A stretch of DNA of 5,673 nucleotides, taken from positions 1-5,673 of the forward strand of contig LNEX01000270.1 in the NCBI GenBank assembly GCA_001464165.1, given 5' to 3'. Both the position numbers and the translations under genes were made by a program. The stretch is from a bacterium Ga0077546. Lineage in GTDB: Bacteria > Cyanobacteriota > Vampirovibrionia > Obscuribacterales > Obscuribacteraceae. Under the pieces are notes generated by a model. That model was not told the DNA's origin. It saw nothing but the letters and a program-made list of their open reading frames with translations, and ran no database searches. Positions 1-5,673 of this stretch are shown piece after piece; position 1 is the first letter of the stretch; the number at the start of each line of letters is the position of its first letter.

Positions 1-2
1 AA

Positions 3-521
3 AGAGCATTGAATATTCTTGACCTGGCTGCTGGCTCCGCTGTTTGGAGCATCCCATTTGCTCAAGATAACCGCGACAATCATATTGCAGCACTCGATTT
101 TCCTGCTGTTTTGGCAGTTACGAGAAAAATTACCGAACGTTTTGAAGTTGCCAATCAGTATACTGAGGTACCTGGTAACTGGCGTGATATTAAACTTTCC
201 CCTGGCTTATATGACGTAGTTATTCTTGGTCATATTTTGCACTCAGAAGGCCTTGAAATGAGCAAGAAATTGCTCGCTTATTGTGCTGCTGCACTTAAAG
301 AAGGTGGCACACTAGTGATTGCCGAATTTATGCCCAATCAAGAGCGCACGGCCCCGTTGTATCCTTTAATGTTTGGTTTAAACATGTATCTTGCTACTGC
401 CCATGGTTGCGTCTTTAGTTTTGATGAGATTACAAGCCTCTGTCGTGCAGCTGGTTTCTCCGATGTCTATCGTCATCAGGGTGTAGAGTACGATTCGCCT
501 GTAGTCTTCGCAACGAAATAA
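3..521 (+). CDS. SAM-dependent O-methyltransferase-like protein, C-terminal part (5' end outside window)
   Basis: This is the catalytic part of a class I SAM-dependent methyltransferase. The reading frame is open to the window edge, so the TTG at 9 is not a real start; 172 residues are visible. Seen: the SAM-binding motif I as LDLAAGSAVW (visible residues 6-15), an acidic residue closing strand 2 (Asp32, ALDFP), YDVVILGHILHSEG (70-83), and the motif III strand ALKEGGTLVIAEF (97-109). Family knowledge: in plant-type and bacterial O-methyltransferases (Methyltransf_2 family) a catalytic His sits in a W-x-x-H-D-W segment, and His80 falls at the matching place. Members usually have an N-terminal winged-helix dimerisation domain, which would lie upstream of the window. 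Motif I has Ala where the third Gly is usual. The substrate cannot be inferred. It is codirectional with the next gene, 85 bases downstream of its stop. The family call is firm; O-methyl specificity is inferred. Confidence 0.85.
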   Translation, partial: RALNILDLAAGSAVWSIPFAQDNRDNHIAALDFPAVLAVTRKITERFEVANQYTEVPGNWRDIKLSPGLYDVVILGHILHSEGLEMSKKLLAYCAAALKEGGTLVIAEFMPNQERTAPLYPLMFGLNMYLATAHGCVFSFDEITSLCRAAGFSDVYRHQGVEYDSPVVFATK

Positions 522-606
522 GAGTGGTGGCGGCCTCAATGACATACCAATCTATGAATCATAAGAAGAAGAGATCAACAAAGGATATTGGCAGGTATAT
601 AAAGAG

Positions 607-1899
607 TTGCAATTGCCTCATCGATTGTTTTCGATGTTCGCACTTAGTTTCAGTGTGGCAATGGGGTATGTCTTGCTTTCCCCTGAAAGTCCTGTATCTT
701 CAGCCAATACTTTTTCTGAGCTTATGCAAATTGAGTACCTGCCTGGAATATTGATTGCAGGAGTGGGCATTCCCGGCACTTGTATGGCAATGGTTTTTTT
801 GTTGTTGCGACATTTATCTGAAGGATGTTTTCGCAAGCGACCAAATTTTCATTTTCCTATGATGTATGTTCTTTATCCAACTGGAATTCAGGTGCAGTTT
901 GCAACAGGCACAGGCATGATCGACTGGCGGCAATTTTCACTTGCTCTTGAGACTAACCAATTTTTTTGTCTAGCTTCTAATGTCAACGATGTTTTTGTTT
1001 TGCCAAAGAGATGTTTTGCCTCAGCTCAAGAAGTTGATGCGGTTAGAGCGATTCTTACTGCTAGTTCGCGCAATTTTAAGCAGATTGGCAAAGACTTCAA
1101 TGGCGCTGATATCAAATATGAAAAGAAGGCCATCTCATCCGTGATGATTGATGGTGTGCAGTTTCCCATTCCTGATATGGAGCCGCCTGGTAGCACAGTT
1201 GAGGCTGCCAGCCGACCAACTCCGCTGGTTATTGAAGGCAGGTCTAGTCCTAGCAATATCCCTAGTAATAGTAATAATAGTATTGATAGCTCCTCTGCTG
1301 GTGCAGAGAATCAAACATTGTCTTATCCAGTTTCGCAGGCTCTTGAAAGTAGCCTGAAGACCGGTCTGGAAGTAGAGGTTCTGTACCTCTCTGGTGAGAT
1401 TGCCCAGGCCGAAAAAATCTATTTCTTTCGCAAAAGATTGGTGCTTCTAGGCGTTATCTATATAACTCTTGCTTTGCTTATGCCCATCAATTTTCTGGCC
1501 TTGGGATATGTTTGGAATCTGCCTCAGGCCACAGAAGTTGTGCTTAGTCTTTATCAACATTTTGTCCTGTTGCTAATTCCTATTTATATTGGCCATGCTG
1601 TTTCAATTTATTGGAATATTATGCAGCGCACCAAGGTTAACGACGCCGCTGCTCAGGTGTTTGTCTTTCAACTTACTGAAGAGGGCTGCGGCGTTCGCAC
1701 TGGTGAGCGCTATGTCGTATTGGCGTGGTGGCACTTTGAGGAATGTTGGGAGACTGATGAACAGCTAATGCTGCTCCTCGGTAGTCGGGGAAGAACGATG
1801 TTTGTTATCCCCAAGCGTGCATTTCCCGATCGCCTTGGTCTAGCCTATTCAACAAACTTGTTACAGCGCAAAATAAAGCGCTATAAAGTTCTCGCCTAG
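607..1899 (+). CDS. Membrane protein with two YcxB-like units, function unknown
   Basis: This is a predicted inner-membrane protein of 430 residues with no known activity. Four hydrophobic segments are visible: about 7-24, 44-68, 278-302 and 311-336. Each pair is followed by a soluble domain. The first domain (about 85-150) contains YPTGIQVQF, W107, F110, E115-T116 and VLPKRCF (131-137). The second (about 350-410) contains W374, F377, E382-T383 and VIPKRAF (400-406). The spacing W-x2-F-x4-E-T is identical in both copies. This pattern resembles the YcxB-like family, normally a single unit of roughly 170 residues, so I infer a duplication. The linker (about 175-250) has a Ser/Asn-rich core at 211-230. 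Start choice: an in-frame stop lies at 562-564, and the first usual start codon after it is TTG 607. ATG 634 and ATG 661 are alternatives, and none has a convincing ribosome binding site. The frame just upstream of 607 also looks coding, so the N-terminus may be altered. Confidence 0.75.
   Translation: MQLPHRLFSMFALSFSVAMGYVLLSPESPVSSANTFSELMQIEYLPGILIAGVGIPGTCMAMVFLLLRHLSEGCFRKRPNFHFPMMYVLYPTGIQVQFATGTGMIDWRQFSLALETNQFFCLASNVNDVFVLPKRCFASAQEVDAVRAILTASSRNFKQIGKDFNGADIKYEKKAISSVMIDGVQFPIPDMEPPGSTVEAASRPTPLVIEGRSSPSNIPSNSNNSIDSSSAGAENQTLSYPVSQALESSLKTGLEVEVLYLSGEIAQAEKIYFFRKRLVLLGVIYITLALLMPINFLALGYVWNLPQATEVVLSLYQHFVLLLIPIYIGHAVSIYWNIMQRTKVNDAAAQVFVFQLTEEGCGVRTGERYVVLAWWHFEECWETDEQLMLLLGSRGRTMFVIPKRAFPDRLGLAYSTNLLQRKIKRYKVLA
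1241..1296 (+). repeat. Low-complexity TAG/AAT-rich stretch encoding a Ser/Asn linker
   Basis: Within the YcxB-like gene the DNA becomes simple, with recurring CCTAG, AGTAAT and ATAGTA words. It encodes a Ser/Asn/Pro-rich stretch of about 19 residues (about 212-230). It lies between the two membrane-plus-domain halves and is best read as a flexible linker. Short imperfect repeats like this can vary in length between strains. Confidence 0.55.
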
Positions 1900-1927
1900 C
1901 CCAAAGTGCCAGCTTAGTTTAGCCTAT

Positions 1928-2416
1928 CTAGTCTTGACCACCAGCGGCAAAACCTGGTCCGCTATCGGCGTCGTCTACATCGGTATCTGCATTATTGAGA
2001 CGCAATAGCTCACGGCGCCATTCTAGGTCGGCCTGTGCTTCTTTGATCAAACTTGCTAGACCTTGAAAATCGGCAAACGAAAGATCAATGGCTAAGCCAA
2101 TGTCGAAAGTTAGTTTGACTCGCTCGCAATTGGGTGAGCAGGACATGCAGACCATGTGATCGGGTCCGCAAACTTCGAACATTTGCGTTTCGTCGCATTG
2201 CAACGGATCTTTCTGCCAATCTAGATACTCAATAAATGTGTCATCCTCAAGACTTTGCTGCACCAGCAGAACTAGGGCTTGATACTGAGTGTTATTGAGG
2301 TAGATGGTGACTTCTTGCCGACGAAAATCTAGTGCGAACTCGCCGTTTTCTTTGTCTAGATATAGATCAGCAAAAGCATTGGCGAAACTGATTTGAAAAG
2401 CGGTGCTTGTCTTCAT
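1928..2416 (-). CDS. Conserved-looking protein of unknown function, last gene of the heme operon
   Basis: The 162-residue product is not one I recognise. No signal peptide or membrane segment is visible, so it is probably cytoplasmic. Seen: two similar segments, LDFRRQEVTIYL plus NNTQYQALVLLVQQ (residues 29-54), and LTFDIGLAIDL plus SFADFQGLASLIKE (102-126). Both fit strand-strand-helix with L-x-F, I-x-L, [YF]-Q-x-L-x2-L-[VI] at nearly equal spacing, suggesting an internal duplication. Between them lie five cysteines (74, 83, 90, 93, 97), the last three as C-x2-C-x3-C. The tail (141-162) is acidic, then Gly/Ala-rich. Start choice: ATG 2416 lies two bases after the hemB stop, with AGGA five bases upstream. 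A GTG at 2440 would add eight residues inside hemB but is less well supported. Tight linkage implies co-expression with heme genes. Metal, heme or iron-sulfur binding is only a guess; the cysteines could equally be structural. Confidence 0.8.
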   Translation of the reverse strand: MKTSTAFQISFANAFADLYLDKENGEFALDFRRQEVTIYLNNTQYQALVLLVQQSLEDDTFIEYLDWQKDPLQCDETQMFEVCGPDHMVCMSCSPNCERVKLTFDIGLAIDLSFADFQGLASLIKEAQADLEWRRELLRLNNADTDVDDADSGPGFAAGGQD

Positions 2417-2418
2417 CT

Positions 2419-3498
2419 TTATCCTGGTTGTTTGAGCCACTGAGCTACATCTTTAGCATGATAGGTGATTACTAGATCAGCCCCTGCACGGACTATACCC
2501 GTTAAGCACTCCATCACAACTTTTTGCTCGTCTATCCAGCCGTTGGCTGCCGCAGCCTTGACCATAGAATACTCTCCAGAGACATTATAGGCTGCAATGG
2601 GCAATTTAGTCAGATTGCGCGTCTGGCTAATGACGTCAAGGTAAGGCAGGGCTGGCTTAATCATAACAATGTCGGCCCCTTCTTGGATGTCTAGCTCAAC
2701 TTCGCGCAGAGCTTCGCGACCATTGGCGGGGTCCATCTGATAGCTTTTGCGGTCGCCGAACTGGGGAGCCGATTCGGCGGCTTCACGGAACGGTCCATAG
2801 AGAGCCGACGAGAATTTAGCACTGTAGGCCATGATTGGAATGTTTTCGAAGCCATTGGCGTCGAGGGCCGCACGAATTGCCGCTATGCGGCCGTCCATCA
2901 TGTCAGAGGGGGCAATGATATCCGCACCAGCTGCCGCTTGGGATACGGCAGAACGGGCGAGTATTTCCAGGCTAGGATCGTTGAGAACTTTGCCGTCGTG
3001 TACCAAGCCGCAATGGCCGTGGTCCATATACTCACAAAGACAAGTATCGGCAATTACCATTAGCTCTGGAAATTGCTTCTTCAGCTCACGGGTGGCCCGT
3101 TGTACGATGCCATCGTCTGACCATGCACCTGTCGCTTGCGAATCTTTGCTTGAAGGAATGCCAAACAGCAATACTGAGGTGAGGCCAAGCTTTACTGCTT
3201 CTTCTGCTTCTTTTAGCATTTCGTCGATGCTTTGTTGATGGATGCCTGGCATTGACTTTATTGGGGTTTTTATACCTTTCCCTTCGACAATAAAGAATGG
3301 GTAAATGAGCTGTTCAAGGCGCAGATGGGTTTCGCGCACCATGGCACGAAGGGGGGCCTTTGAGCGCAGTCTACGCATACGCATGTCAGGTGTTACTCGA
3401 GGCAAGACATATTTGCCGCTGGTCTTATTAAACTCTGACACTACGTTGGTTAGCTCTGCCGCTACATTGTCTAACTCTGCCGCTACAGTCTCTTTCAT
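2419..3498 (-). CDS. hemB: Porphobilinogen synthase (delta-aminolevulinic acid dehydratase)
   Basis: HemB condenses two 5-aminolevulinate molecules into porphobilinogen in the cytoplasm (EC 4.2.1.24). The product is 359 residues from ATG 3498, against about 320-340 for most bacterial HemB. Seen: the family opening RMRRLR and [10 protein letters not shown] (about 40-73); the zinc-site signature [14 protein letters not shown] with Cys153, Cys155 and Cys163; [15 protein letters not shown] with Schiff-base Lys228; and [11 protein letters not shown] with the second active-site Lys281. The three cysteines place it in the zinc-dependent class, unlike the magnesium-only type that lacks them. Start choice: AAGGA lies seven bases before ATG 3498, whereas GTG 3522 has no better site and would overlap hemD. 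The extra length is an N-terminal extension whose residues 2-22 are three heptad-like repeats (V-A-A-E-L core). HemB ends 2 bases before the next gene and starts 13 bases after the hemD stop. Confidence 0.97.
   Translation of the reverse strand: MKETVAAELDNVAAELTNVVSEFNKTSGKYVLPRVTPDMRMRRLRSKAPLRAMVRETHLRLEQLIYPFFIVEGKGIKTPIKSMPGIHQQSIDEMLKEAEEAVKLGLTSVLLFGIPSSKDSQATGAWSDDGIVQRATRELKKQFPELMVIADTCLCEYMDHGHCGLVHDGKVLNDPSLEILARSAVSQAAAGADIIAPSDMMDGRIAAIRAALDANGFENIPIMAYSAKFSSALYGPFREAAESAPQFGDRKSYQMDPANGREALREVELDIQEGADIVMIKPALPYLDVISQTRNLTKLPIAAYNVSGEYSMVKAAAANGWIDEQKVVMECLTGIVRAGADLVITYHAKDVAQWLKQPG
2422..2425 (-). promoter_or_regulatory. Ribosome binding site AGGA deciding the start of the downstream gene
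   Basis: On the minus strand AGGA sits five bases before ATG 2416 and overlaps the last codon of hemB just before its TAA. This supports ATG 2416 over the upstream GTG 2440 and suggests translational coupling to hemB. Confidence 0.6.
3433..3495 (-). repeat. Three tandem 21-bp units at the 5' end of hemB
   Basis: Units are 3475-3495, 3454-3474 and 3433-3453. In window orientation all begin CTCTG and share a CTAC core at the same offset; the first two start with an identical CTCTGCCGCTACA, and the third is more diverged. The length is seven codons, and the coded units are [14 protein letters not shown] and L-T-N-V-V-S-E, directly after the initiator Met. Such repeats can expand or contract by slippage without shifting the frame. 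Confidence 0.8.
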
Positions 3499-3505
3499 CA
3501 AATGG

Positions 3506-3510
3506 TCCTT
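3506..3510 (-). promoter_or_regulatory. Ribosome binding site AAGGA for hemB
   Basis: The minus strand reads AAGGA followed by CCATTTG and then ATG 3498, a seven-base spacing. It lies immediately after the hemD stop and decides the hemB start in favour of the ATG over GTG 3522. Confidence 0.65.
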
Positions 3511-3511
3511 A

Positions 3512-4414
3512 TTATTGTGCACAGGCCGTATAGCTACTAAATATATCGCCTTGACGTGCTGTGGTTGTGCCTAGTTCGAGTGAATCTGTTAGGCCCTTAA
3601 CCGTGTGCTCTTCTGCGATCAAATCGACCCTTCCTAGGCTTTGCTCTGCTGCGGAGGCTGTTATTGGCCCAATTGCTGCTATTTTAACTGAGGCAAGCAG
3701 TTCTTCTTTCGCCTGCGCTAACTTCTCTTCATGATCGGGTCTTAGCTCTGTACCAAGATTAAGTTCAAGGCTTAGTCCGAGTTCAAGTAGCTGTCCGAGA
3801 TTTCTGGCGGTTTGAGCGCTAGCCAAGGTGATAATGTCTGCTGCTTTCTCTCGAAGCATACATACTAGTTCACGACCCAGGTGCTCTTTGTTGCTAGGCA
3901 AGCCACTTTCGTAGGCAACTGCGGTGTCAACATGGGCTCCTGCTGCCCGCAAAGCCTCTGCAATTATTAGTCTGCCGATGTTTGTTTTGGGCCAGAGCAG
4001 GCGCTGTCCGGCCACGCTTGCCTGTTGCGGAAACTCAGTTACGAATACTTCTGCTACATATACTGTAGGCTGGAATGCTACAGACAGTCCAGCTTCCGCT
4101 AAGTAGTTGCTAGTTGCGGGGCCGATGCTTGCAAGCTGGCATTGGCTTAAGGTGTGGGCCGGAAGACCAAGTTCTTGCAGGCGTTGCATAGTGTATTTGA
4201 CAGCGTTCTGACTGGCGAAAATAATCCACTGGTATTGATTCAGTTGCATTAAAGCCTTGTCTAGGTCACTATAATCAGAGGCCGGTTTGACAGCTAAAAG
4301 TGCTCTTTCGATAGTTGTGGCGCCTTGTTCGTGGAGCAGAGCGGCAAAGCGGTCTGCCTGCTCTTCAGCTCTGGTCACCAAGACCCTTACGCCATGTAAT
4401 GGTTTGTCTTGCAT
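3512..4414 (-). CDS. hemD: Uroporphyrinogen-III synthase
   Basis: HemD cyclises hydroxymethylbilane with inversion of ring D to give uroporphyrinogen III (EC 4.2.1.75). The family is poorly conserved in sequence, but the landmark motifs are visible: [10 protein letters not shown] (11-20), IIFASQNAV (64-72), [16 protein letters not shown] (95-110), [10 protein letters not shown] (139-148), [12 protein letters not shown] (195-206), [16 protein letters not shown] (246-261) and EHTVKGL (269-275). These fit the two-lobed fold in which the chain crosses between lobes twice. At 300 residues it is longer than the usual 250-260. Most of the excess is a charged segment at about 214-241 before AAIGPITA, plus a short tail. 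ATG 4414 is the only usual start after the in-frame TGA at 4418-4420, and no clear Shine-Dalgarno precedes it. It follows hemC by 36 bases. It stands alone, not fused to a uroporphyrinogen methyltransferase. The position between hemC and hemB strongly supports the call. Confidence 0.93.
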   Translation of the reverse strand: MQDKPLHGVRVLVTRAEEQADRFAALLHEQGATTIERALLAVKPASDYSDLDKALMQLNQYQWIIFASQNAVKYTMQRLQELGLPAHTLSQCQLASIGPATSNYLAEAGLSVAFQPTVYVAEVFVTEFPQQASVAGQRLLWPKTNIGRLIIAEALRAAGAHVDTAVAYESGLPSNKEHLGRELVCMLREKAADIITLASAQTARNLGQLLELGLSLELNLGTELRPDHEEKLAQAKEELLASVKIAAIGPITASAAEQSLGRVDLIAEEHTVKGLTDSLELGTTTARQGDIFSSYTACAQ

Positions 4415-4450
4415 AGTTCATTGACGGTTGAGGTTTGGGCTACTGATCTT

Positions 4451-5437
4451 TTATGGAGGCGATACCACATTTGGTGTGGACAAGCGCAGCTCTTCTAAGA
4501 TTTTATCGGCACCCGCATCTTGTATTTTTTTTGCTAAGGCCTTGCCGAGTAGATGAGCATATTCTCTCGGGCCGCTGATTGTGTCGCGATAGATCTCGCT
4601 GCCATCTAAGGCCGCAACGCAGCCAGATAGTGTCAATTTGCCTTTGTCGTCGGCCTGTATCCTGGCAAGAGCACCAGCCGGTACTGAGCAACCGCCACCA
4701 AGAACATCTAAGAATGCTCGTTCAGCAGTAACTTCATCTTTGGTGGCTTTGTCTTCAATGCTGGCAAGCATCTCCAAAATGTCATTATCATTCGCTCTGC
4801 ACTCCACTGCTAGAGCGCCTTGACCTACCGCTGGTGTGCAAATGTCGAGGTCGAAATATTGGGTAATTTTATCGTGAAACTCAAGGCGCAAGAGTCCGGC
4901 GGCTGCCAGAATCATGGCATCGCATTGACCTTCTTCTAATTTGCGAATGCGTGTGGGAATGTTGCCACGCATATCGACGAACTTTAGGTCTTGGCGTATG
5001 GCCCTAAGCTGTGCTGCTCTTCGTCTGCTCGACGTGGCAACGGTGCTGCCTGGTGCTAGTTCCATGAACGAAGAGGCTTTGTTACTGACGAAAATATCGC
5101 GTGCATCTTGGCGATTGAAAACGCAAGCAAGAGCCAGGCCGTCTGGTAGATCTGTTGGTAAATCTTTGAGGCTGTGAACGACAAAATCAACTCGATCTTC
5201 GAGCAGAGCTTCTTCCAGCTCTTTGACGAAAACGCCTCGGCCACCTAGTTCAACGATTGGGCGATCTAGAATTTTGTCGCCACCAGTTGTGATTGGGTGA
5301 ACTTCAAAATTGGTATCCGGAAAGTTTTTCTTCAGTGTATCGATGACGACATCGGTTTGTAGGCGAGCGAGTTTGCTCTCTCTTGTACCAACGCGAATAG
5401 TGCTAATTTTTGAACTTTTCACAAAACTCGCAACCAT
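4451..5437 (-). CDS. hemC: Hydroxymethylbilane synthase (porphobilinogen deaminase)
   Basis: HemC joins four porphobilinogen units head to tail into hydroxymethylbilane, using a covalently bound dipyrromethane cofactor (EC 2.5.1.61), in the cytoplasm. Numbering is from ATG 5437 (328 residues, slightly longer than the usual about 310). Seen: VGTRESKLA (16-24), GRGVFVKELEEALL (66-79), VHSLKDLPT (87-95) with the catalytic Asp92, ATSSRRRAAQL (134-144) and RGNIPTRI (157-164) supplying the substrate-binding arginines, TPAVGQGALAVECR (201-214), and GGGCSVPAGA (247-256), where Cys250 is the cofactor attachment residue. All key residues are present, so it should be active. A GTG at 5440 overlaps the upstream TAG by one base and would add one Met. 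No Shine-Dalgarno is obvious for either start, so translation may be coupled to hemA. The C-terminus ends in a short Pro/Ser-rich tail beyond the domain. Confidence 0.97.
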   Translation of the reverse strand: MVASFVKSSKISTIRVGTRESKLARLQTDVVIDTLKKNFPDTNFEVHPITTGGDKILDRPIVELGGRGVFVKELEEALLEDRVDFVVHSLKDLPTDLPDGLALACVFNRQDARDIFVSNKASSFMELAPGSTVATSSRRRAAQLRAIRQDLKFVDMRGNIPTRIRKLEEGQCDAMILAAAGLLRLEFHDKITQYFDLDICTPAVGQGALAVECRANDNDILEMLASIEDKATKDEVTAERAFLDVLGGGCSVPAGALARIQADDKGKLTLSGCVAALDGSEIYRDTISGPREYAHLLGKALAKKIQDAGADKILEELRLSTPNVVSPP

Positions 5438-5439
5438 CA

Positions 5440-5673
5440 CTAATTTAAAATCGGACGTTGTACTGTTGGCGCATTGGCCTCATGAATCTTCTCTTGCAGT
5501 GCTCTTGTCTTGCGGGCTTCGCTGCAGGCAGACGACTGCTGGGATGCGAACTTTGCCATAGTGTGTGCGCTCAGCGGCGAAAGCGGATCAAGATTGAAGA
5601 GGGTACGCAGAGCCTCGGCTTGCTGCCTCAAAATCTCGTAATCTTTAGTCGCCTTCAGCTGAACGGTCGGATG
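5440..5673 (-). CDS. hemA: Glutamyl-tRNA reductase, C-terminal end (5' part outside window)
   Basis: The last 77 residues of a protein are visible, open to the window edge and ending at TAG 5440-5442, directly before hemC. The first visible residues, HPTVQLKATKDYEILRQQ, match the end of the glutamyl-tRNA reductase dimerisation domain, where a (L)H-x-P-T-x-x-L+ motif precedes a helix ending in a phrase like L-F-x-L (here LRTLFNLDP, visible residues 22-30). HemA reduces glutamyl-tRNA to glutamate-1-semialdehyde with NADPH, the regulated first step of the C5 pathway. The gene order hemA-hemC-hemD-hemB supports the call. Odd: about 47 residues follow the usual end point, rich in Ala, Ser and Gln with several charged residues. 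The catalytic Cys and NADPH domain lie outside the window, so function rests on the tail match and context. Confidence 0.8.
   Translation of the reverse strand, partial: HPTVQLKATKDYEILRQQAEALRTLFNLDPLSPLSAHTMAKFASQQSSACSEARKTRALQEKIHEANAPTVQRPILN

Larger units (their letters stand above)
1928..5673 (-). other. Tetrapyrrole biosynthesis operon hemA'-hemC-hemD-hemB-orf162
   Basis: Five minus-strand genes follow one another with gaps of 2, 36, 13 and 2 bases (using the GTG at 5440, hemA and hemC overlap by one base). No terminator-like hairpin or recognisable promoter was seen between them, so a single transcript starting beyond the right edge is likely. The layout covers glutamyl-tRNA reduction and the steps from 5-aminolevulinate to uroporphyrinogen III. 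The aminomutase gene hemL and the decarboxylase gene hemE are not in the window. Confidence 0.8.

Noticed and set aside
596..603. TATATAAA as a -10 element for the YcxB-like gene
   Set aside because: No matching -35 box at suitable spacing; AT-rich words of this kind occur by chance.
524..754. Plus-strand open frame of 76 codons with ATGs at 539 and 554
   Set aside because: Its second half overlaps the YcxB-like gene in another frame and gives a Cys/Leu-rich sequence without protein character. It is relevant only as a possible frameshifted N-terminus.
1374..1390. Perfect 6-bp inverted repeat AGAGGT / ACCTCT with a 5-base loop
   Set aside because: It lies inside the coding sequence, is short and has no T-run, so there is no basis for a terminator or operator.
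2831..3238. Plus-strand open frame of 135 codons
   Set aside because: It lies wholly inside hemB on the opposite strand, and its Ser/Ala-rich product is a shadow of hemB codons.
2419..3522. hemB starting at GTG 3522
   Set aside because: It would overlap the hemD stop, while ATG 3498 has a well-spaced AAGGA.
4503..4691. Minus-strand 62-codon open frame within hemC
   Set aside because: An out-of-frame shadow of the well-supported hemC sequence.
5031..5039. Arg in place of the usual residue in the HemC TSSxRR motif (TSSRRR)
   Set aside because: The two substrate-binding arginines are still present and this position varies naturally.

Overview
The window is ordinary bacterial chromosome carrying two converging gene blocks. 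No RNA genes, insertion sequences, CRISPR arrays, phage genes or plasmid genes could be supported. The source appears to be a bacterium that makes tetrapyrroles from glutamate by the C5 pathway, because the minus strand holds a hemA-C-D-B type operon. The last 77 residues of HemA, with the phrase LFNLDP, resemble cyanobacterial-type HemA, and the tetranucleotide CTAG is not avoided. These hints are weak. A relative of the non-photosynthetic cyanobacteria (Melainabacteria) is possible, but the sequence does not settle the phylum.

Left block, plus strand. Positions 3-521 encode the C-terminal part of a SAM-dependent methyltransferase of the O-methyltransferase family, cut by the window edge. 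Positions 607-1899 encode a 430-residue membrane protein of unknown function. It appears to contain two copies of a YcxB-like unit (two membrane helices followed by a soluble domain ending in a [VI]-[LI]-P-K-R-x-F motif), joined by a Ser/Asn-rich linker. Its true start is uncertain.

Right block, minus strand, read from 5673 down to 1928. The order is the hemA end (glutamyl-tRNA reductase), hemC (hydroxymethylbilane synthase), hemD (uroporphyrinogen-III synthase), hemB (porphobilinogen synthase) and a 162-residue protein of unknown function. Gaps between genes are 2 to 36 bases, so this looks like a single transcription unit. HemB condenses two 5-aminolevulinate molecules to porphobilinogen, HemC polymerises four of these to hydroxymethylbilane, and HemD closes the ring to uroporphyrinogen III. 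HemA makes the glutamate-1-semialdehyde that feeds the pathway. HemL and HemE are not in the window. The two blocks converge with only 28 bases between their stop codons (1900-1927).

The points most worth a second look are the uncharacterised last gene of the heme operon, which has an internal duplication and a cysteine cluster; the tandem YcxB-like membrane protein and its disturbed 5' end; and a 21-bp tandem repeat that encodes a heptad-like extension at the start of HemB. No clearly new multi-gene system was found.
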